Below are positions 51,701 to 60,700 of a stretch of 64,000 nucleotides of DNA, in pieces. The stretch is taken from contig JAGVSM010001124.1 in NCBI GenBank assembly GCA_022494885.1, forward strand, positions 124,001 through 188,000, given 5' to 3'. Position numbers and translations under genes: made by a program. The notes beneath the pieces are model-generated. The model saw only the letters and a program-made list of their open reading frames with translations. It made no database searches and had not been told where the DNA came from. The DNA is from Micrasema longulum. Taxonomy: Eukaryota > Arthropoda > Insecta > Trichoptera > Brachycentridae. Each line of letters starts with the position of its first letter. Within the stretch, counting starts at the first letter, position 1.

Positions 51701-54700
51701 AAAAACATCGAATTTTACAATTATTTGTTTTATATTTTATTATTTTATTTATTTCGACGGCTTGCGCCTTTGACAAAGTATAAAATAATATTGAAAAACA
51801 ATTATAATAAAACAAAACACCTGTACACAAGTATAGAAAATATAGACATTGGTAAAAAGCAATATAATGTAATTGCTACAAAAATATTTAATGACTTATT
51901 GCCAAATATAAAAGACTCAAAATGTAAAACAAATTCTAAAATAAAAATAACTGCACAAATAAATAGTGTAGCAAGAGATTTTTTTGAAAAATATATGTAA
52001 ATCAAAAAACGTAGTACTTTATATAATTGGTACACATATTATTTATATTTTTATGTTTTTCATTGCTTTATATTTGTTTTTTATTACATATTATACTATA
52101 TTATTTATGTTTAAGTAACATGTATTCTTGGCACATATATATACTTTATATGTGTATAATATTGATTTATAATTTCTTACATTTGATTAGCTAGGCATTT
52201 ATAATTAAGTAGTTTTAGTTTTTTTCATGTTATTGTTTTATTAGTATAGGACTACTTATCCTCTAAAAGATATAAAATCTTCATCTTAGAACAGGCTGAG
52301 CCATGTTAGATGGAGAATATCAGAGTTAGTGCTTCAAATATAAACTTTATATATAGAGAACACTGCGTTTTCATTTTATATCAATAAGTTTTATATATAT
52401 TCCTGTTATTAAATATGTATACTAATTTTATGCAATAAATTTGTAATATAAATAAAATAATAGATACACGGAATAAAATCAGCGGAAAATAAAGAAAAAA
52501 TAAAGGAAAATTGAATAAGAAATTATAACATACTTATGCAGCAAATTAACGATAAATAAAGAGTTAAAAAGTATTGAAGTAACAGAGGCGATGTATTATA
52601 GTATAAACAGTAAAACAAGTAGGTATAACACTTAGTACATTTTTATAATTTAAAAAAGAAGTGATTAAAAAGTAATGATTTCAATTTGTATAAAGATAAA
52701 TTAAATAAATCTAATTTTCCATGTTTTTTCGCTAACATGTGGAGCCGTGGAATGGGTGAGTATTTAGCATAGTTTGATATATGCTAATCAAAAGCAAAAT
52801 AATTATTTTGTCTCGTCCCACGCTATCTCACATAAAAATTCACACAATTTAAAAGTTCGGGACTGTCAAGAACATTATTTAATAACTTAAAAAGCAGCGC
52901 TAAATCTGATACTTCCCATTCTTTTGATCTGTACTGTATATTTAAAACAATTATAATTATAATTTCAACGTAAACTTCGTTTGTGGGACAAATACCATAT
53001 GCCATATACTCGTATCTAATCTAAGTTGGTAGTATAATGCTTCTTCCGAACCGGTTTGAAGATGCGAATCGCGAAATCTCGCCTTTGTGGCGTGAACCAG
53101 AAACCTATTGGTTTACAAACGCATTCTACCACTTGACAGTTGACTGTGTGCAAGTAGTGAGGAGGTACATCTGTAATCCGTACCTGTACATCTGTATTCA
53201 GTATTTTGTATGTGAATGCGATGCTTTAAATATCTTAAGATGCTTTGCATCACAAGAGACGCCGCATCCTCGGGGGACCACTGCACTGATTAAACCCGAG
53301 GATGTGAAAGCGCTCTCAATAATACGCCCGACGCCCGACGCTTTAAGGACTTGAAGGCAAAGAATGTGGAAGTTCAGTGTTTTTTTCGTATTTCGTTTGT
53401 TAATAGCATATTAAACTAAGCCAAAAACGTTTTTTGAACTTTTATATATCGTATTATCAGCACTATGATGTTTAAAGTTTTGTATTGAATGTGTGGTAAA
53501 ACGGTGTATGATAAGTGCACAGATGTCGAGGTCCGTGAACTGTGTAAGGCTGAGACATGCATTATCAACAGAATCAAGAAAGGGGTGCTGCGTTGGTTTG
53601 GACATGTCGAGCGAATGGACAGAGAAAGAACGGCTAAAAGGATATACGATACGAATGTTGATGGATGCAGAAATCATGGCATGGCACGACCAAGTCTATC
53701 AAATACTTGACGCACAATTTTATACTCTAATTTTACCGCGCATAAGAAATCATTTTTCGTATCTAATTTCCCGTAGGGCTGAAATTCCTCATAAGCAATA
53801 TGAGAACGCACGCAATTCACGTATTTTCTCCCACGACGATGGCACTATCATGCGTGGATATCACGCGCGGTCCGTCCATGGACTGGATGGAACCAATGCG
53901 CGTTTTTAAAAACCAGTACCTAATTTTTTATATATAATAAAATAAGCTATAAGTTAACAACTAACCATTTTAGTAACTACAAAAAATATTTTTTGATTAG
54001 TTTATTAATCATAACGATCTGAGATGGGTTAAATGTTCATTCATTAATAACTTCTAAAAAAATTCGACAAGCCCACAAACAACCTTTTGGCTCCGCAGTT
54101 ATGCGCTAACTGAAGTCAAATTCATCGCGTTCTATCTAATCCTGGAATAAGGAACTCCATAAGTCTGTTGGTTCCAAAGAGGCGGTCGTTCAGAACTGAG
54201 TTCTTAAGTCCGCGCACGCGCAAATTGAGATCTTACAAGCTCTGTGGAAGCAGTTCTAACAAACCCATCCATGTTTATTTATCATATATTGTGACTCTTT
54301 TATGACAAATTTAGCACTTTAATCGGTTGACACGGTGCGATGGTATTATAATATGAAATATCACTCTTTAATATTGAAATTATAGCATAAAATTGCTTTT
54401 TAGTTTATTTCAAAGCATTAAACTCAAATTACTGTGTTGGTAGTAGGTACATATTTTACAGATGTACCTAGTAACAAGTGACCGCTTTCCTAATAAAAAA
54501 CATAACCGCACGCCCCTGATAGATATTTACCATTGGCGCGTCGACCATCCAAAATCCAAAAAAGTGCCCGGTTGAAAACTCTGTAAAACGAGGTTCCAGT
54601 GTGTACCTATATTTGTTTCGATTATTATCCTCAATGCCTTATTCTATAGAATTTTATTTAGGAGTTAGTGCTTTTTTTTGGAACAGTAATTTGTGAGTTA

Positions 54701-57700
54701 CGGACGTAATAGCAATATTTAAGTAGGGACCTAGCAATTACAATAACAGTATGCAATTTTGTTTTTCTGAAGCATGAACCACAAAACTAATAAGACTCAC
54801 TTAACCACTTTCTTTCTTTGGGTACCCGCGCCCGCCGTGAGCGATATGGCGACCCCCTCGCTTCTACAAACGTGTTTTGGTAAAGTTGTGACATTGAACT
54901 TGCGTCTGTACCTCGATGTACCTCACGTGACCACCTTGAAGGAAGGTTCATTCCAGTATATCTGGACTTGGAACCAAAGTAGGTGGTACATTAATTTATG
55001 TACCAATAAAGGGACACTGAAAGATGCCCTGAATTGAGGTTACAGCTGGTTCAAGGAAAATGCAGAAATGAGTTTTATCCGCCAATCTTAAACGCAAATT
55101 AAAATCAATGGACGGCGTATTGTTTTTATGTTTTATTCAATGTTTTTACAGCAAAAAATACGATGAATTAGAATAAGATTTCTATAATATCTAAGGTAAT
55201 GAATATGATTTTAATATAAATACGTCACTTGAAAAAAAAAATTTTTACTTAACTTCTAAATGGGGTTTTTTGCGGGGATTTCTCTCATTAAATGTTAAGT
55301 AACACAAATAGTAGAACAACATAATAAATGTAAAAATTAATTAAAATGCCGTCTTTTTGTGAAATCATATTAAAAAAAAAAAATAACACTAAGGCTGTGG
55401 TCCGGTAAAACGCACGAAAACTGAGGAAATCATACGATTTTGCCATTAATGATTTCAGAATGTTTTTTTAAAAATCCCGCAAGAATAAAAAATATAAAGC
55501 AATAATTTTTATCAAAAAATATAAAGCAATAATTTTTATCAAAAAATATACTTAAAACTTTTAAATAACTAAAATATAATTACTTTTTGACCGAAAGATT
55601 GCGCCATTTCAAATTTAGACTAAACTTTGGGGCCTTGATTCTCATATTCTATATACTAGTATTGAACAATTTTTTTTTCAAATGACTTTAATTTTGTAAA
55701 TTAAAAATGAAGAAAACGGAAGCAAAATATTAATTCTATGTTTTGGAAAAGAAATACAAGCATTTTCAATCACACAAATTTTTGTGACATTTTTCTTTAT
55801 TTCTACGTAAAATTATGCCTTCGGTAATACTTTAAAAAAAATCATTGAAATATTTTAGTTGAAACCTTTTTTTATAAAAATGTATTCTTTTTTTTGTTTA
55901 GAAGATAGTTCTGGTTGTAATATTCCATTTCTAACAATATCTTATTCGGGTTTACTTTCATACCGGTACTGGTAACTTGAAAAAAAAAATTAAACCCTTA
56001 CCAGTACTGGTAAGTGCCGGTATGAAGGTAATAATAAAGAGTTTCAAATGACTTTTTCTTTCTTTTAATAAGTGTAAATTTTTGTACATAGGCTGGATTT
56101 CCTCCATAGGGAGTTTTTTAGATCTAAATTTGTTGCAACAGAGAGTGAAAACATTTTGAGAAGGGAATATGGAAGTCTAGAATTTTAAAGAGGAATTTTT
56201 ATTTATTTCATTTTTTCCTTTATCGGGCAGTTTATGCCCGATAAAGGAAATGTGTGAGGGGATACACACTCAAGTCCTGTCTCCATACGTAGGTATTTAA
56301 CACCCCGTTTTCAGTAAAAAATTCCTTTAGTTTTTGGTGCGTTCTACACCAGTCGGCCTGTTGCGCCATAACAAGTCAAGTTAAAAAACATTTATATAAC
56401 TATTGCGTTTATGTCAAAATACATTTTTTAAAGGAAATAAGAAATATTTGCGTTTTTATGATATACACAAATATTTCATTTTGAGGGCCACTATTAGAAA
56501 ATAGGAATCGATTTCGGGTAGAGTGGGATTCGATCACAGACCCTTTTTTTATGTATTTATTTATTCATACATAAATAATAATGACGTATCCCAAACTCTA
56601 TGAGGCCAAGAGCCCTGTGTTGAGTTGGGATACAACATAATGGAAAGTCAAAGCATGCACATTATTAAATAATAGCAAAAAATATTACATAAACACACAT
56701 TACAACAAACATCTGAACAACACACTTAATAGTATATAAATCTATGCAATAGCAGCAGTCTCTCTTCCCTTAGACAAAATCCAAACCTGTACACTCTTTC
56801 TGAAAACGGATTTCGTTTTGGAGAACTGAATATGTTCATCTAGGACATTGAACACTCTCGGAGCCACGAAAGAGAAATTCCTCTGAGCAAAAGTCGTTGA
56901 GCCATGAGTCCGAGACACTAGCCACGGGACCACAACCCAATTCATTGTTTCAATTGATAACACGTACAGCTTACCCACCACATACCGCACACCGCATCTG
57001 AGGACATAAGTCTCCTTGGCGGTGCCCACATACACGGAAAATTTGCTCGTTGTCAAACGAGAAAATCTGGTAGCCTTAGCATCTTTGTGCTGAAAGAAAG
57101 TAATCCAGAAGTACATAATATCTACTTCATTGGATTGAGAAGAGAGGGAAGTTAATTCTTTGGGATTAAATTGATTGGACATGATCAATTCGCCGAAATG
57201 ATTACAAAACTTTTTAAAAGCCTTGAAATTCTTTTTAGAAGCCACCAGATCTGTATATCCGACAGGACCTATAACAGGCCCACGAATAGTAGCGAGAAGC
57301 TCCATTCGGTAATCATAGAGAAAGGGAAAAGGACAAGACCACAGTATGTGTTCAGAAGATTGGTTAGGTTAGCAGCAGCACGAAGGGGAGTCAACAATAT
57401 TAAAAACAAATAATTTTTGATTAAATTTACCATGACCTGATAAAAACTGCGTAGTCCAGTGATCGGGGATAATCCAAGAAGATTCTAAGCGCTGACGGAT
57501 TGAAGGAAAACACGTACAAAAGAAGGAAATGGTGCAGTGATATTAAAGCAATCCTCTAAATCCATTTGCGGAGCTATTTGCCGCTGAATGGTCTGTTATT
57601 AAAACCATTACCGTCGGAAAAGGAGTACTTTGAAGGTAATAGTTTGCAATAATAGAGGATGTTCTAATGTCAGTGGACACTAAGTGTTATTGTACCCGTA

Positions 57701-60700
57701 TGTGTTTGTATCCGTGTGTGGTATAAATTAAATGATATTGCATTGCCGTTTGCATATAACAGAATTAAGAACATAGTTTTTTCGTCTGTATCCGAATTGT
57801 TTTACAACAGGTAGAGTGGAATTTATAAATACATTTATTCTGGGTCTTTTATTGTATATTACTTACGTCTCATAAATGTCAAAAAATTTTAAGTATGCTT
57901 TGGCATAATGTTTGCATAATGTTTACGCCGATGACACGGCACTTGTAATTTCTCAAGAAATTCATCTATTGCGGAAAGTCAATGAGGAACTTCAGCCCTA
58001 CGGGAAATTGGATACAAAAAATGTTTTCTTACGCAGGGTAAAAATTAAAGCATTAAATTCTACAGCAAAGTTTCTTGAAAATGTACAGAAAAAATAATAA
58101 AAAATATTTTGATAAAAACGCACTACTTTAAATGACGTCACTGGTTCATGTGAATCAACCTATGATCTGAGAGCTATGGAAGATTTCGGTCTGCTTGTCG
58201 CTTCTGGACCAATGGGAAGAATTGAATGAGAATAAGCGGAAATGAACCTCTGACGTTACACGCGGAGTTATTTCAGAAATACAAAACTTTGAAAAATCGT
58301 AGCGCCGATAATACGATATATAAAAATTTTAGAAAAAAATTTTTTGACTTAGTTTAACAGTCTATTAACAAATATTTTTTTTTAAAAACCACTGAACTTC
58401 CTCATTACAAGAAGACTACAATTCCTTGCTTAAATGGTCGCATGATATGGGTCTTATAATAAATGCAAAAAATACTAAAATTATGCATGTCAAATCCCCC
58501 CATGTATCAGCACCAAATCAAATTAATATAGTATCTCATAGTTTCAACTGTCTTCATAATGGTATTGTCATATTATATAACTGTGAAAAATTTGGTGTAG
58601 TTAACGAATATGTGTATTTGGGCATTACTATTATTTTTTTTTTAAAATGGGATAAACACATTACCAAATTATGTAATATTCAACGGAAGAAGTCTGACAA
58701 GAAACAATAAAAGTTTACGTGTGGCAGGAGAGCCATAGATAAATACGGATTTGTTAGTGTTGCCACTTTCTCATTCGTCTTTGTAATAAAATTATCGGAG
58801 GGTTTTCAAGAATTGCATTATGACAAAACAATCGAGATGCCCAATCGACTATTGTCGAGTGGGTGACAAAATGTACTTCTTTCCAGCATAAGGCTCCTGG
58901 TCTCCGAGTCTCGTCATAGTCTCGAGACTCAAATTTGTGTCGAGACTGGAGGTCCCAATTTGTAACTCTTAGAGGAAAAACTTTCTTTACATCTTACGTA
59001 TGTATAATTACATTTATTTGTTAGATGATTTCTTAATCATAGTGAAGATAACAAAAACTGACCTGGCAGAATTCCACTGAGGAGTGTGAGGGGACTATTC
59101 TCAAGTATCCCTCTTCCTTTTTCTTCTTCCGCTGCTTTCCGTTTTCCCTCGCGTCTTCCGGAAGCATCGATTTGTCGGGAAGAGAAAATCATCTTCTCCA
59201 CGCCTTCCACCTACGAATTCAGAACTGACATTAATAATATTTTAACTCATAATTCTAACAAAATTATTGATTATTTGATCTAAAGACGTTGGCCTTGTTG
59301 CATTTGCTTATAAAATAAATGCAAAGTTTCTTGGTTATTGGTCAACCGAAAACTCTATAATATCTACAATGAGAGCAACATGCGATTTATTAAAATGTGG
59401 AGGCGATGGCGCCCAAACAGATACTTCACTATTATGTTTGGTAGCGATTATGTTTTGGTAGATCTAAACTCCGATGGCTGGATGCGGTGCAGCGGGGCGT
59501 GGATGCTATCGGCATCAGGGTCTGGAGAAGTACGTGCCAGGATAGAGAGAGATGGTGTCAAACGTTGAAAGAAGCCAAGACTCACAACGGATTGTAAAGC
59601 CATTGCTCGTGACTTCTCATCGGTTTTAAATCAAATATGAATTGAAGTTATTACGAATTAACCAGAGCTAATTTTATCAAACAAATTGAATGTCCGACAG
59701 TTTAGTTAACACATTTTTCGGCAGTTCAAGCATAATCATTATTATAAAATTGCTGAAATTATTTAAATATTTTCACGTCTGTTTCAGAAAAATTATCACA
59801 CAGATAAATTAATTGTAAAATTATGGGTCTTTGTTTTTTAATTTCTTCTTCTCCTTTATTCAAATCCACTACTGGGTGGCGAATGTGAACAAAACCGGAC
59901 GCCTTCAAGAGACTCTATTGTCAGCCAGCACTTTTGCTTCCTCCAACTTCAATCCCGCGTCCCTTAGTTACGCTGAATAAAGCCGAAAAATCGTCATCGA
60001 CTGCCTTCCAGGACGGAGGAAGATGCAGTTGTAAAGAAACGCATGTCTCCAAACCAAATCCACCGCCGCATCCTCAAAACGTTCGTTATAGGAGGCTGCT
60101 GCGTCCGTTCTCGGTTCTATGAAATCGAACCACCTTAAACCTTTTATTCTCATCAAACACTTACTCTCAAAACTCAGAAGTTTGGTGTTTTAAGTTTTGG
60201 CAAGGTGCCAAGATTTGCACTTAAATAGGAGTGCTGGCATTATACAAGAGTTGAATAATCGGTATTTTGTTTCGATCGAGTATGGACTAGAGCTCCAGAT
60301 ATTTATTCGTCCAATATCATCGTCGTTTCTTAATTCGTTATTTATTGGCAAGGTGATAAGTCTTACCCCTCAGGTATCAAGACAAGCGACAGTAAAATTC
60401 TCGTCGACCCTATCAGAAATCGAACCCGGAAACTCTTGCATAGCTAGAAGGTTATTTGGCAAATGCAAACCAGCCACTACGTGGGCGACTTATCCTCACT
60501 AGAAATCCTTTTTCAGGATTTTTACCAAGAGTAGCTGTCGCCCAATATATTATACCATTATTTACTTTGTGGTCAAACGTTTTGACAAATAATTCAAGGA
60601 GTTAATGCTTAGTCTTTTCTTTTAATTTTAAATTTTTCCACACCAATAACAAAACATTTTTACATTGATTTCCTCATTTTCCCCTCAAATCGTTTGCTAC

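Noticed and set aside
53037..53354. 105-codon plus-strand frame
   Set aside because: No motif, no splice context, repeat-rich surroundings.
54774..55037. 87-codon plus-strand frame
   Set aside because: Locally GC-richer but no recognisable domain or neighbour support.
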